This document shows, in pieces, positions 34,897 to 44,759 of a stretch of DNA of 64,000 bases (positions are counted from its first letter, which is position 1; every line of letters begins with the position of its first letter). Source of the DNA: Segatella baroniae B14 (GTDB lineage Bacteria; Bacteroidota; Bacteroidia; Bacteroidales; Bacteroidaceae); NCBI RefSeq assembly GCF_022024235.1, contig NZ_CP091799.1, positions 193,501 through 257,500 of the forward strand. The letters are read 5' to 3'. The position numbers and the translations under genes were made by a program. The notes under the pieces were generated by a model. The model ran no database searches. It worked only from the letters and a program-made list of their open reading frames with translations, and was not told the DNA's origin.

Positions 34897-35745
34897 ATGA
34901 TTTTAATAGCTGATAGTGGTAGTACTAAGACAGATTGGGCTCTTATAGATGGAACCAATGTTCTCAAGAAAGTAAATACTCAGGGTATTAATCCTTTTCA
35001 TCAGGATGAAGATAATATTATGCGAGTTTTACAGGACGAATTACTTCCTGTGCTCCATACTGTGAAAATAGATAAGATCTTCTTTTATGGTAGTGGGTGT
35101 ACTCCTCAAAAATCAGAAAAAGTGAAGAGGGCTCTTCAAACTGTTTTCTCTGATGTCATGAATATAGAGGTAAATGGTGATTTACTGGCAGCGGCTCGTG
35201 CAGTTTGTGGACATCAAAAGGGTATAGCCTGTATCTTGGGTACTGGAGCAAATAGTTGTTGTTATGATGGAGAAAAAATTGTCATGAACACCCCGCCTTT
35301 AGGTTATATTCTTGGAGATGAGGGCAGTGGAGCTGTTTTAGGTAAACTATTCTTAAATGGTATTTTTAAAGGTTTTTTGTCGGAAGAAATTAAAGAGGAG
35401 TTTCTGAATGATTCGAAACTTACTTATGCCGAGATTATTAATCGTGTTTATGCTCAGCCTCTTGCTAATCGTTTTTTAGCTTCTATTGCAAAGTTTATCG
35501 CTAAACATATTGATAGACAGGAACTAAGAGAATTAGTAGAAGAAAACTTTCGAAATTTCTTTAGACGTAATATTATACAGTATAAATCGTATCTTCAAAT
35601 TCATGAAATCCGTGTCGGGTTTGTAGGGGGGATTGCTGGAAGTTTTGTTGATATTCTTTCAAAAGTAGCTCGTGAAGAAGGTTATGAAATGGGAGAAGTA
35701 ATTTCTAGTCCAATTGATGGCTTGATAAGCTATCACGGTGCTTAA
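34897..35745 (+). CDS. BadF/BadG/BcrA-family sugar kinase (N-acetylglucosamine kinase-like)
   Basis: 282 residues with the ASKHA-type ATPase fold. The phosphate-binding loop is ADSGSTKTDWALIDG (5-19), then ILGTGANSC and GDEGSGAVLG. This subgroup includes eukaryotic and bacterial N-acetylglucosamine kinases, so the likely reaction is ATP-dependent phosphorylation of GlcNAc or a similar amino sugar in the cytoplasm, perhaps for cell wall recycling. It has its own promoter and stands alone between divergent mscS and the nuo operon. Confidence 0.85.
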   Translation: MILIADSGSTKTDWALIDGTNVLKKVNTQGINPFHQDEDNIMRVLQDELLPVLHTVKIDKIFFYGSGCTPQKSEKVKRALQTVFSDVMNIEVNGDLLAAARAVCGHQKGIACILGTGANSCCYDGEKIVMNTPPLGYILGDEGSGAVLGKLFLNGIFKGFLSEEIKEEFLNDSKLTYAEIINRVYAQPLANRFLASIAKFIAKHIDRQELRELVEENFRNFFRRNIIQYKSYLQIHEIRVGFVGGIAGSFVDILSKVAREEGYEMGEVISSPIDGLISYHGA

Positions 35746-35857
35746 TAATAGCCGAAATAAGGGTATTGGCTTATTGTAAGCAGCTTATAATTCTTTCTTT
35801 TTTCATTTAGGAAGACAACTTTTTTAGTGTATAGGGCAGCAATCAAAAAAATATTGT

Positions 35858-35865
35858 TACCTTTG
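35858..35865 (+). promoter_or_regulatory. Probable -7 box of the nuo operon
   Basis: TACCTTTG, a full -7 match about 70 bases before the nuoA ATG. No good TTTG box was seen 19-21 bases upstream. The 188-base gap between the kinase gene and nuoA holds nothing else I can name. Confidence 0.6.
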
Positions 35866-35933
35866 CATCGCTTTGGACAGATTGGCCTCTGTTCGCTATA
35901 AGCAGTATACAATATAATAACGTTATAAATTTT

Positions 35934-36284
35934 ATGTATTTTACTTTGTTTATTACCGTTTTGTTGACGGCTGTAACCTTGGTATTGGCAGCATTTGTCA
36001 TTGCTAAGTTAATCGGTCCTCGTTCTTATAATCCGGTAAAAGGTGAAGCTTTTGAATGTGGTATTCCTACGCGTGGTAGCTCTTGGTTACCAATGCACGT
36101 AGGTTATTACTTGTTTGCTATCCTTTTCCTGATGTTCGACATCGAGACCGTTTTTCTTTATCCTTGGGCAGTAGTCGTAAAGCAGTTTGGAGCAATGGCT
36201 CTTGTTAGCATTGGCTTCTTCCTGCTCGTATTAGTATTTGGCTTAGCTTATGCTTGGCGGAAAGGAGCATTGGAATGGAAGTAA
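35934..36284 (+). CDS. nuoA: NADH-quinone oxidoreductase subunit A
   Basis: 116 residues with three membrane helices, the normal form for NuoA. The conserved loop AFECGIPTRGSSW (with the cysteine found in the family) and FLMFDIETVFLYPWA are intact. It helps form the junction between the membrane and peripheral arms of complex I. First gene of the nuo operon; it overlaps nuoB by 10 bases. Confidence 0.96.
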   Translation: MYFTLFITVLLTAVTLVLAAFVIAKLIGPRSYNPVKGEAFECGIPTRGSSWLPMHVGYYLFAILFLMFDIETVFLYPWAVVVKQFGAMALVSIGFFLLVLVFGLAYAWRKGALEWK

Positions 36285-37039
36285 GAAAAAGAGCCTCTAT
36301 TAAGAGTGTGCCTTATGAGGATTTCAAGGACAATGACTCGTTAGAGAAAATTGCCGCAGAACTCAATGAGGGTGGTGCAAATGTAGTATTGGGATCGTTA
36401 GATGCTGCAATTAACTGGGGTCGTAGTAACTCACCTTGGTCTTTAACTTTTGGTACTTCTTGTTGTGGTATCGAGTTTATGGCTATTGGTTGTGCTCGCT
36501 ATGACATGTCACGTTTTGGCTGGGAGGTAACCCGTAACTCTCCACGTCAGGCTGACTTGATTATGTGTGCAGGTACTATTACCAATAAGATGGCACCTGT
36601 TTTCAAACGTTTGTACGATGAAATGGCAGAGCCTAAGTATGTCGTTGCTGTAGGTGGCTGTACCATTAGTGGTGGACCTTTTAAGAAGAGCTATAATGTA
36701 GTTCGTGGAATCAACGAGTTGGTACCGGTTGATGTTTATATTCCAGGATGCCCTCCTCGTCCAGAGGCAATCATCTATGGTATGATGCAATTGCAACGCA
36801 AGATTAAGGTCGAAAAATTCTTTGGTGGTGCTAACCATAAGATGACCAGCGAAGAGAAGGAAGCTTCTTTGAGTAATGGTGGTCTTCACGGTTTGAGCAA
36901 CGAGAATTTCTCTAATGCTAAAATTGGTAACAAGGAACCAATCATTGTTACTGGTCAGCCAAGCCAGGAAGAGGTTGAAAATCTTGCAAAAGAAATCGAC
37001 CAGTTGAATAAGGAACAATCTACTGAAACAAATAATTAA
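36275..37039 (+). CDS. nuoB: NADH-quinone oxidoreductase subunit B
   Basis: 254 residues from the ATG at 36275, which has AGGAG upstream; a TTG at 36254 would only add seven residues. The four ligands of the N2 iron-sulfur cluster are C63, C64, C129 and C159 (TSCCGIEF, GGCTISGG, PGCPPRPE). The last 60 residues are a charged, low-complexity extension not needed for the fold. N2 passes electrons to the quinone. Confidence 0.96.
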   Translation: MEVRKRASIKSVPYEDFKDNDSLEKIAAELNEGGANVVLGSLDAAINWGRSNSPWSLTFGTSCCGIEFMAIGCARYDMSRFGWEVTRNSPRQADLIMCAGTITNKMAPVFKRLYDEMAEPKYVVAVGGCTISGGPFKKSYNVVRGINELVPVDVYIPGCPPRPEAIIYGMMQLQRKIKVEKFFGGANHKMTSEEKEASLSNGGLHGLSNENFSNAKIGNKEPIIVTGQPSQEEVENLAKEIDQLNKEQSTETNN

Positions 37040-37054
37040 TTAAGGTAAGCGAAC

Positions 37055-38629
37055 ATGAAACTAGAAAATAAAGAATTCGGCTTTGACAATTTTGCCTCAG
37101 AAATGGCAAAATTGAAAAATGAAAAGCATTTCGATTACCTGGTTACTATTATCGGTGAAGATTTTGGTGCAGAAGAAGGTCTTGGATGTATCTATATCCT
37201 CGAAAATACACAGACTCATGAGCGTACTTCTGTAAAGCAGTTGGCAAAGCAGGTTGGTGAGGAATATGTAATCCCTTCTGTATTAAAGCTTTGGCATGGT
37301 GCTGATCTTCTAGAACGTGAGGTTTTTGACTTCTTGGGTATTAAGTTTTTAGGTCACCCTGATATGCGACGCCTTTTTATGCGTAACGATTTTCAGGGCT
37401 ATCCTTTGCGTAAAGACTTCGATATGAGCCCTGAGGCTAATCCGTTCCCTATGACCGATGAGCCAGAGAGTGACTATACCTCAGAATGGAATTTGGATAA
37501 GAATGGTAATCTCGTTGAGACCAAGCATCGTCTTTTTGATGATGATGATTTCGTGATGAACTTTGGTCCTAACCACCCATCTACTCATGGTGTGCTTCGT
37601 CTACAGACTATCGTTGATGGTGAAACTATCAAAAATGTATATCCACATTTAGGTTATATTCACCGTGGTATCGAGAAGATGATGGAGAACATGACTTATC
37701 CTCAGACTTTGGCATTGACAGATCGTCTGAACTACCTATGTGCGATGCATCATCGTCATGCACTTGTAGGAGTAATCGAGGAAGCTATGGGTATCGAACT
37801 CAATGATCGCATTAAGTACATTCGAACAATAATGGATGAGCTTCAGCGTATTGATAACCACTTGTTGTTCCTTGGTACTTGTGCACAGGACTTGAGCGCT
37901 CTGACAGCATTCTTGTACTGTATGCGTGATCGTGAACATCTGCTTAATGTAATGGAAGAGACAACAGGTGGTCGTCTTATCCAAAACTATTACAGAATAG
38001 GTGGACTTCAGGATGATATAGATCCTAATTTCGTAGAAAATACTAAAGCTTTCTGTAAGTATATGCGTCCTATGGTCAAGGAATATCTGGATGTGTTTGG
38101 TGATAATGTCATTACACACCAGCGTCTTGAAGGTGTAGGTTATATGAATCAGGAAGACTGTATTAACTATGGTGTTACTGGTCCTGCAGGTCGTGCATCA
38201 GGTTGGCATAATGATGTTCGTAAGAATCATCCTTATGATATGTATGATAAGGTACAATGGAATGACGTTGTAGGTAGTAACTGCGACTCCATGGATCGTT
38301 ATATGATTCACATCAATGAAATTTATCAGAGTCTCGATATTATCGAACAGCTCATAGATAACATTCCAGAGGGTGAATACTATATCAAGCAGAAACCTAT
38401 CATTAAGGTTCCTGAAGGGCAGTGGTTCTTCTCTGTAGAGGGTGGAGCAGGTGAGTTCGGTGTATATCTTGACAGTCGTGGCGATAAGAGTCCATATCGT
38501 GTCAAGATGCGTCCAATGGGTCTTTCATTGGCAGGTGCATTTGATAAGATGTTGAAGGGTCAGAAGATTGCTGACTTAATTGCAACAGGTGCATCTATCG
38601 ACTTCGTAATTCCTGATTTGGATCGTTAA
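37055..38629 (+). CDS. nuoCD: NADH-quinone oxidoreductase fused subunits C and D
   Basis: 524 residues joining a NuoC domain (about 1-150; WHGADLLEREVFDFLGI, then RRLFM and GYPLRKDF) to a NuoD domain (about 165-524; NFGPNHPSTHGVLR, YPHLGYIHRGIEKMME). The two form part of the peripheral arm and the quinone pocket. A fused nuoCD is also known from enterobacteria. The junction and both parts are intact. Confidence 0.96.
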   Translation: MKLENKEFGFDNFASEMAKLKNEKHFDYLVTIIGEDFGAEEGLGCIYILENTQTHERTSVKQLAKQVGEEYVIPSVLKLWHGADLLEREVFDFLGIKFLGHPDMRRLFMRNDFQGYPLRKDFDMSPEANPFPMTDEPESDYTSEWNLDKNGNLVETKHRLFDDDDFVMNFGPNHPSTHGVLRLQTIVDGETIKNVYPHLGYIHRGIEKMMENMTYPQTLALTDRLNYLCAMHHRHALVGVIEEAMGIELNDRIKYIRTIMDELQRIDNHLLFLGTCAQDLSALTAFLYCMRDREHLLNVMEETTGGRLIQNYYRIGGLQDDIDPNFVENTKAFCKYMRPMVKEYLDVFGDNVITHQRLEGVGYMNQEDCINYGVTGPAGRASGWHNDVRKNHPYDMYDKVQWNDVVGSNCDSMDRYMIHINEIYQSLDIIEQLIDNIPEGEYYIKQKPIIKVPEGQWFFSVEGGAGEFGVYLDSRGDKSPYRVKMRPMGLSLAGAFDKMLKGQKIADLIATGASIDFVIPDLDR

Positions 38630-38673
38630 TACTAAATTCAAAAAATAATAGAAAAAACTAAAAGATAAAGAAT

Positions 38674-39768
38674 ATGTTTGATTTTAGTATAGTAACAACA
38701 TGGTTCGACACACTTCTTCGCCAAACATTTGGCTTGGGAGATTTTTTGTCGATTTTAATTGAATGTGTGCTTGTAGGTGTATTCATCCTTACTGCATATG
38801 CTTTATTGGCTATCGTATTGATATTCATGGAGCGTAAAGTTTGTGCATATTTCCAATGCCGTCTTGGTCCTATGCGTGTAGGTCCATGGGGTATTTTTCA
38901 GGTATTTGCCGATGTAGTAAAGATGTTGATTAAGGAGATCTTTGCTGTTGATAAAGCAGATAAGTTATTGTATTGCATTGCTCCTTTCCTAGTGATTATA
39001 GCTTCTGTAGGTACATTCTCTTTCATGCCTTGGAACAAGGGGGCACATGTACTTGACTTTAATGTTGGAGTATTCCTGATCACAGCCATTTCTTCTATTG
39101 GAGTACTAGGAATCTTTGTTGCAGGTTGGGCAAGTAACAATAAATATTCTGTCATCTCTGCTATGCGTGGTGCTCTTCAGATGATTTCATATGAAATGTC
39201 ATTAGGTTTGAGCCTTATTTCAGCTGTAGTGTTAACAGGAACCATGCAGGTAAGTGGTATTGTAGAGGCTCAAAATGATGCTTGGTTGATTTTCCCAAGT
39301 CATGTTTCTGCTATTCCTGCAATCATTGCTTTTCTTATATTCCTAGTAGCAGGTAACGCAGAAGCAAATCGTGGTCCTTTCGATATGGCTGAGGCTGAGA
39401 GTGAGTTGACTGCTGGTTATCATACAGAATATTCTGGTATGGGATTCGGTTTCTATTACTTGGCTGAGTATTTGAATCTCTTTGTAATCTCTGGTATCGC
39501 TTCTACTGTATTCCTTGGTGGTTGGATGCCTTTCCATATTTCAGGTCTTGATGCTTTCAATGGTATCATGGATATGATTCCTGGTATTGTTTGGTTCTTG
39601 GGTAAGACCTTTGCTGTGGTATGGTTGCTGATGTGGATTCGTTGGACTTTCCCACGCTTGCGCGTAGACCAGATTTTGAAGTTGGAGTGGAAGTATCTTA
39701 TGCCACTATCATTGCTTAATTTGGTATTGATGACTGTATGTGTTGCTTTGGGTTGGTGCATACAATAA
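38674..39768 (+). CDS. nuoH: NADH-quinone oxidoreductase subunit H
   Basis: 364 residues, eight or nine membrane helices. ERKVCAYFQCRLGPMRVGPWG near 50-70 and the acidic loop PFDMAEAESELTAGYHTEYSG (conserved in the quinone channel) are clear. It links the peripheral arm to the proton-pumping arm. It sits in normal order after nuoCD. Confidence 0.96.
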   Translation: MFDFSIVTTWFDTLLRQTFGLGDFLSILIECVLVGVFILTAYALLAIVLIFMERKVCAYFQCRLGPMRVGPWGIFQVFADVVKMLIKEIFAVDKADKLLYCIAPFLVIIASVGTFSFMPWNKGAHVLDFNVGVFLITAISSIGVLGIFVAGWASNNKYSVISAMRGALQMISYEMSLGLSLISAVVLTGTMQVSGIVEAQNDAWLIFPSHVSAIPAIIAFLIFLVAGNAEANRGPFDMAEAESELTAGYHTEYSGMGFGFYYLAEYLNLFVISGIASTVFLGGWMPFHISGLDAFNGIMDMIPGIVWFLGKTFAVVWLLMWIRWTFPRLRVDQILKLEWKYLMPLSLLNLVLMTVCVALGWCIQ

Positions 39769-39785
39769 TATAATAAGGTATAGAA

Positions 39786-40367
39786 ATGGAAAATAAAGAT
39801 AAATCATATTTTCAGGGTATTGCTGCAGGTATGAAGACTCTTGCCACAGGTTTGAAGATTACTCTTAAGGAGTACTTTACACCAAAGAGTACAGAGCAAT
39901 ATCCAGAGAATCGACTGACTACACTCCACGTGAGCAAGCGTCATCGCGGTCGTCTCGTTTTTAAGCGTGTGACTGACGCAGATTTGCAGGATCCAAAACT
40001 TCAAGCGCGTGGCTTGAAAGTAGGTGACTACAAATGTACCGCTTGTACTATGTGTGAAAAGGCATGTCCTAATGAAACTATCAAGATTACTGCACATATG
40101 CAGGAAGATCCTGAAACTGGTAAAAAGAAGAAGGTTCTTGATGATTATCTGTATGACCTGGGTGACTGTATGTTTTGTCAGCTTTGTGTTAATGCATGTA
40201 ATTTTGATGCAATCGAGTTTACTAACGATTTTGAGAATTCTGTATTCGACCGTTCTAAACTTGCCCTTCATTTGGACAAGGAGGTTTATACAGGTGGAAG
40301 TCTACCAAACATTATAGATGGTGGCGCTCCACTCACAATCGGCAAGTTTAATACTAAAACAAAGTAG
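39786..40367 (+). CDS. nuoI: NADH-quinone oxidoreductase subunit I
   Basis: 193 residues with two 4Fe-4S motifs, C84-C87-C90-C94 and C128-C131-C134-C138, which hold clusters N6a and N6b. The long N-terminus (about 80 residues) is a little extended relative to many NuoI proteins. In a complex without NuoEFG these clusters are close to where an alternative electron donor would dock. The stop is TAG. Confidence 0.96.
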   Translation: MENKDKSYFQGIAAGMKTLATGLKITLKEYFTPKSTEQYPENRLTTLHVSKRHRGRLVFKRVTDADLQDPKLQARGLKVGDYKCTACTMCEKACPNETIKITAHMQEDPETGKKKKVLDDYLYDLGDCMFCQLCVNACNFDAIEFTNDFENSVFDRSKLALHLDKEVYTGGSLPNIIDGGAPLTIGKFNTKTK

Positions 40368-40382
40368 GAGGAAGTAACAGAA

Positions 40383-40904
40383 ATGGCAAATTTAGTTGTA
40401 TTTTGCATTTTGGCTGTTGTTATTCTCGGCTCAGCTATTATGTGTGTTATGACCAAGAGAATTATGCGAGCTGCTACATTCCTGCTCTTCGTTCTCTTTG
40501 GTATCGCAGGTATATATTTCCTGCTTGATTACACCTTCTTGGGTGCAGCTCAGCTATCTATTTATGCTGGAGGTATTACAATGATGTATATCTTTGCTAT
40601 TCAGTTGGTATCTAAGCGCACTCTTCAGGGGCTAGTAGAGCAAATCAAAGGTTCTCGTATGATTAATGGCATTTTGGTTGCTGTTCTAGGTATTGCTACT
40701 GTAGGTGTAGTTCTTTTGAAAAATAAATTTATCGATTGTGCAGCTCAGATGGCTGATAAAGAGGTAAGCATGGATGTTATCGGCAATCATCTTCTTGGAA
40801 GTGAGAAGTATCAGTACGTACTTCCTTTTGAGTTTATCTCTGTATTTCTGTTGGCTTGTATCATCGGTGGTATTATGATTGCAAGAAAGGAGGATAAGAA
40901 ATGA
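40383..40904 (+). CDS. nuoJ: NADH-quinone oxidoreductase subunit J
   Basis: 173 residues with five membrane helices; GAAQLSIYAGGITMMYIFAI contains the conserved helix with the pi-bulge region of this proton-channel subunit. Its stop overlaps the nuoK start (ATGA), which indicates translational coupling. Confidence 0.95.
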   Translation: MANLVVFCILAVVILGSAIMCVMTKRIMRAATFLLFVLFGIAGIYFLLDYTFLGAAQLSIYAGGITMMYIFAIQLVSKRTLQGLVEQIKGSRMINGILVAVLGIATVGVVLLKNKFIDCAAQMADKEVSMDVIGNHLLGSEKYQYVLPFEFISVFLLACIIGGIMIARKEDKK

Positions 40905-41209
40905 TTCCATATCAATGTTTCTTAGTACTTAGTACATTATTGTTCTTTATTGGTGTATATGGTTTCGTAACCCGTCGTAACCTTGTTGCAATGCTCATCT
41001 CTATTGAGTTAGTGTTGAACTCTGCCGATATGAACTTTGCAGTATTCAATCGTATTCTCTTCCCAGGACAGTTTGAAGGTCTCTTCTTCACGTTGTTCTC
41101 TATTGGAGTCAGTGCTGCTGAAACAGCTGTAGCTCTTGCTATAATTATTAATGTTTACCGCAACTATCACAGTGATCAGGTGAACAGTATTGAAAATATG
41201 AAATTCTAA
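40901..41209 (+). CDS. nuoK: NADH-quinone oxidoreductase subunit K
   Basis: 102 residues, three membrane helices, with the conserved membrane glutamates in MLISIELVLNSADMNF and SAAETAVALAI that belong to the proton path. Normal length and order. Confidence 0.96.
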   Translation: MIPYQCFLVLSTLLFFIGVYGFVTRRNLVAMLISIELVLNSADMNFAVFNRILFPGQFEGLFFTLFSIGVSAAETAVALAIIINVYRNYHSDQVNSIENMKF

Positions 41210-41217
41210 AGAAAACA

Positions 41218-43209
41218 ATGGAATATAGTTATTCATTTTTAATACTTCTTTTACCGTTCCTGAGCTTCTTAGTGCTTGGTCTATGCGGTATGAAGATGAA
41301 AGAAAAGGTAGCCTTTACCATTGGTACCTCCGTGCTTGGTGTTTTGTTTGCAATGTCTTTATATACTGCTTATGAATACTTTTTTGCTATAGGTCGTGGT
41401 GCTGATGGACTCTATCCTACGGTTACTGTTTTCAATTTTACGTGGCTTAAGTTTACCGAACTGCTTACCTTTAATATCGGTTTCCGTCTTACACCGATCA
41501 GTGTAATGATGCTTGTCGTTATTACTACAGTAAGTTTCATGGTTCATATTTACTCACTTGGCTATATGGCAGAGCGTGACGAGAACTATGAGGTTGAGGG
41601 TTATGAGAAGGGTTTTCAGCGTTTTTACGCTTTTCTCTCTCTCTTTACCATGAGTATGCTTGGTCTCGTAGTTGCTACTAATATTTTCCAGATGTATATG
41701 TTCTGGGAATTAGTGGGTGTCTGCTCTTATCTTTTGATAGGTTTCTACTATCCAAAGCATGCTGCAGTACATGCTTCTAAGAAGGCCTTCATTACGACCC
41801 GTTTTGCAGACTTGTTCTTCCTGATCGGTATTTTGTTCTTTAGTTTCTATGTTGGAACATTCAACTATGATTTGAACGTAACCCCAGGCTTGAGCGGTCG
41901 TTTGGCAGAACTTGCAAATAATCCAGCTTTAACTTGGGTTATTCCTACCTCTTTATTCTTAATGTTCATAGGTGGTGCAGGTAAGTCAGCAATGTTCCCA
42001 TTGCATATTTGGTTGCCTGATGCAATGGAGGGTCCAACTCCAGTATCAGCTTTGATTCATGCTGCAACTATGGTTGTTGCAGGTGTATATCAGGTAGCTT
42101 CTCTTTTCCCAATCTATGTGGAGTTTGGTGCTCTTGAGCAGCTGCATTGGATTGCTTACATTGCAGCTTTTACAGCATTCTATGCTGCAGCTGTTGCTTG
42201 TACCCAGCGTGATATTAAACGAGGTCTTGCTTTTTCAACCATTTCGCAGATAGCATATATGCTTGTTGCGCTTGGTGTATGTACTGCTGTAGAAGGTGAG
42301 GGTTCTGTCGGTTATATGGCAGCATTATTCCACTTGTTTACACATGCCATGTTTAAGGCATTATTATTCCTTTGCTCTGGTGCTATTATTGTTATAATTG
42401 GTAGCAACTTTAAGGATTATATGGGTGGTCTTCGTAAATATATGCCTATCACAAACTGGTGTTTCTTGTTGGCATGTCTGTGTATATCTGGTATTCCACC
42501 ATTCTCAGGTTTCTTCTCTAAAGATGAAATTGTAGCAGCTTGTTTCCACTTTTCACCAGCTTTGGGTTGGTTTATGACATTGGTTTCAGGTATGACAGCA
42601 TTCTATATGTTCCGTTTGTACTATGTTATCTTCTGGGGTAAGAGCTATTATGAGCAGGATCCTGAACATCGTCGTAAGCCACAGGAAGTACCTGCTACTA
42701 TGTGGGGACCATTGGTATTCCTTTGTATTGTTGGTTGTACCTGTGGTCTGATACCTTTTGGTCATTTCGTTTCAGCTGATGGCCATGCAGAGGATATTGC
42801 CATTCAGACATTTGCTATTTGGACTTGGCCATCTGTAGCTTGGATTTCTATAGTAGTAGCTTGCATTGGTATCGGTCTTGCAACTTGGATGTATGCTAGT
42901 GGTGAGAACCCAGTGCCAGATATGTTGAAGCGTCAGATGCCTACTCTCCATAAGGCTTCACTCAATCGTTTTTATATCGATAATGCTTGGCAGTTCTTTA
43001 CCCATAAAGTTGTCTTCAGATGTTTCTCTAAACCAATTGCGTGGTTTGATCGCCATGTTATTGATGGAACATTCAACTTCATGGCTTGGGGTGCTCAGGA
43101 AGCTGGTGAGACCATACGTCCATGGCAGAGCGGTGATGTTCGCCAATATGCTGCTTGGTTTATAACGGGTACTGTAGCACTTACATTGGTATTACTTTGT
43201 ATTCTTTAA
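41218..43209 (+). CDS. nuoL: NADH-quinone oxidoreductase subunit L
   Basis: 663 residues; an antiporter-like subunit with about 16 membrane helices and the long lateral helix at the C-terminal end. The segments MYMFWELVGVCSYLLIGFYY and GKSAMFPLHIWLPDAMEGPTP hold the conserved Glu and Lys of the proton channel. It pumps protons at the far end of the membrane arm. Confidence 0.96.
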   Translation: MEYSYSFLILLLPFLSFLVLGLCGMKMKEKVAFTIGTSVLGVLFAMSLYTAYEYFFAIGRGADGLYPTVTVFNFTWLKFTELLTFNIGFRLTPISVMMLVVITTVSFMVHIYSLGYMAERDENYEVEGYEKGFQRFYAFLSLFTMSMLGLVVATNIFQMYMFWELVGVCSYLLIGFYYPKHAAVHASKKAFITTRFADLFFLIGILFFSFYVGTFNYDLNVTPGLSGRLAELANNPALTWVIPTSLFLMFIGGAGKSAMFPLHIWLPDAMEGPTPVSALIHAATMVVAGVYQVASLFPIYVEFGALEQLHWIAYIAAFTAFYAAAVACTQRDIKRGLAFSTISQIAYMLVALGVCTAVEGEGSVGYMAALFHLFTHAMFKALLFLCSGAIIVIIGSNFKDYMGGLRKYMPITNWCFLLACLCISGIPPFSGFFSKDEIVAACFHFSPALGWFMTLVSGMTAFYMFRLYYVIFWGKSYYEQDPEHRRKPQEVPATMWGPLVFLCIVGCTCGLIPFGHFVSADGHAEDIAIQTFAIWTWPSVAWISIVVACIGIGLATWMYASGENPVPDMLKRQMPTLHKASLNRFYIDNAWQFFTHKVVFRCFSKPIAWFDRHVIDGTFNFMAWGAQEAGETIRPWQSGDVRQYAAWFITGTVALTLVLLCIL

Positions 43210-43228
43210 TATTTGAATAGTCAGAAAA

Positions 43229-44734
43229 ATGAGTATATTGACATTATTCGTAGTAATCCCACTCCTGATGCTGTTGGGCATGTGGTTCGCTAAGAGCGAC
43301 AATCAGGTACGTGGCGTGATGGTAGCTGGTTCCAGCGTACTTCTAGTATTTGCTATTTGGCTTACTGTCACATTTATTCAGATGCGAAATGCTGGTAATA
43401 CTGATGCAATGCTCTTTACATATAGCATTCCTTGGTTTAAGCCATTGAATATCGCATACAGTGTTGGTGTGGACGGAATCTCTGTAGTGATGATTCTTTT
43501 GTCTGCTATTATCGTGTTTACAGGAACTTTTGCTTCTTGGCAGTTACAACCAATGAAGAAAGAGTATTTCCTTTGGTTCACCTTATTGAGTTCTGGTGTG
43601 TTCGGTTTCTTTATTTCTACCGATATGTTCACCATGTTTATGTTCTATGAGGTTGCGTTGATCCCTATGTACTTATTGATTGGTGTATGGGGTACAGGTC
43701 CTAAGGAATATTCTGCAATGAAGTTGACTTTGATGTTGATGGGAGGTTCTGGTTTATTGATTTTCGGTATCCTTGGTATTTACTACTTTAGTGGTGCTAC
43801 TACAATGGAGGTAACCGAAATTGCAGCAATGAATAACATTCCTGTTCACATTCAGAAAGTTTTCTTCCCATTCCTCTTTATTGGTTTTGGTGTACTAGGT
43901 GCTTTATTCCCATTCCATACATGGTCACCTGACGGTCATGCTTCTGCTCCTACAGCGGTATCTATGTTGCACGCAGGTGTATTGATGAAGCTTGGTGGTT
44001 ATGGTTGTTTCCGTATTGCTATGTACTTGCTGCCTGCAGCTGCTCATGAGTTGGGCTGGATCTTCTTGATTCTTACAACATGCTCTGTTGTTTATGGTGC
44101 TCTTTCTGCATGTGTACAGACTGACTTGAAATATATTAATGCATACTCTTCTGTATCACACTGTGGTATGGTATTGTTTGCTTTGTGTATGATGACTCAG
44201 ACTGCCATTACAGGTGCTGTTCTTCAGATGCTTTCTCATGGTTTGATGACAGCTTTGTTCTTTGCTTGTATTGGTATGATTTATCATCGTGCAGGTACTC
44301 GTGATGTTCGTAAGCTTGGTGGTTTGATGAAGATTATTCCATTCCTCTCAGTTTCTTATGTGATTGCAGGTTTGGCTAACCTTGGTCTTCCAGGTTTCTC
44401 AGGTTTCGTAGCAGAGATGACAATTTTTGTTGGTGCATTCCAGAATGGAGACATGTTCCATCGTGTTTGTACCATCATTGCATGTACTTCAATCGTAGTT
44501 ACAGCTGTTTATATTCTCCGTGTTGTCGGTAAGATTCTATTCCAGAAGGTACCAAATCCAGAGTTTTATAAACTTCACGATGCTACGTGGGATGAGCGTC
44601 TTGCCATAGCTGGTTTGATTTTCTGTGTTGCAGGTCTTGGTATGGCTCCACTATGGGCTAACGAGATTATTAGTGATGCAGTAGCTCCACTTATCGAACA
44701 TATTAATACAGCCGCATTTGCAGCAGCTTTGTAA
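43229..44734 (+). CDS. nuoM: NADH-quinone oxidoreductase subunit M
   Basis: 501 residues, 14 membrane helices. MFMFYEVALIPMYLLIGVWG and LFPFHTWSPDGHASAPTAVS carry the conserved glutamate and the channel histidine/lysine pattern of the antiporter-like family. It lies between nuoL and nuoN in the usual order. Confidence 0.96.
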   Translation: MSILTLFVVIPLLMLLGMWFAKSDNQVRGVMVAGSSVLLVFAIWLTVTFIQMRNAGNTDAMLFTYSIPWFKPLNIAYSVGVDGISVVMILLSAIIVFTGTFASWQLQPMKKEYFLWFTLLSSGVFGFFISTDMFTMFMFYEVALIPMYLLIGVWGTGPKEYSAMKLTLMLMGGSGLLIFGILGIYYFSGATTMEVTEIAAMNNIPVHIQKVFFPFLFIGFGVLGALFPFHTWSPDGHASAPTAVSMLHAGVLMKLGGYGCFRIAMYLLPAAAHELGWIFLILTTCSVVYGALSACVQTDLKYINAYSSVSHCGMVLFALCMMTQTAITGAVLQMLSHGLMTALFFACIGMIYHRAGTRDVRKLGGLMKIIPFLSVSYVIAGLANLGLPGFSGFVAEMTIFVGAFQNGDMFHRVCTIIACTSIVVTAVYILRVVGKILFQKVPNPEFYKLHDATWDERLAIAGLIFCVAGLGMAPLWANEIISDAVAPLIEHINTAAFAAAL

Positions 44735-44759
44735 TGACAAACTTTAAGTATTTGAAAAA

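Noticed and set aside
36509..40271. Long - strand open frames within nuo genes
   Set aside because: They lie wholly inside well-conserved nuo genes on the opposite strand and encode Thr/Ile/Asn-rich sequence with no family match.
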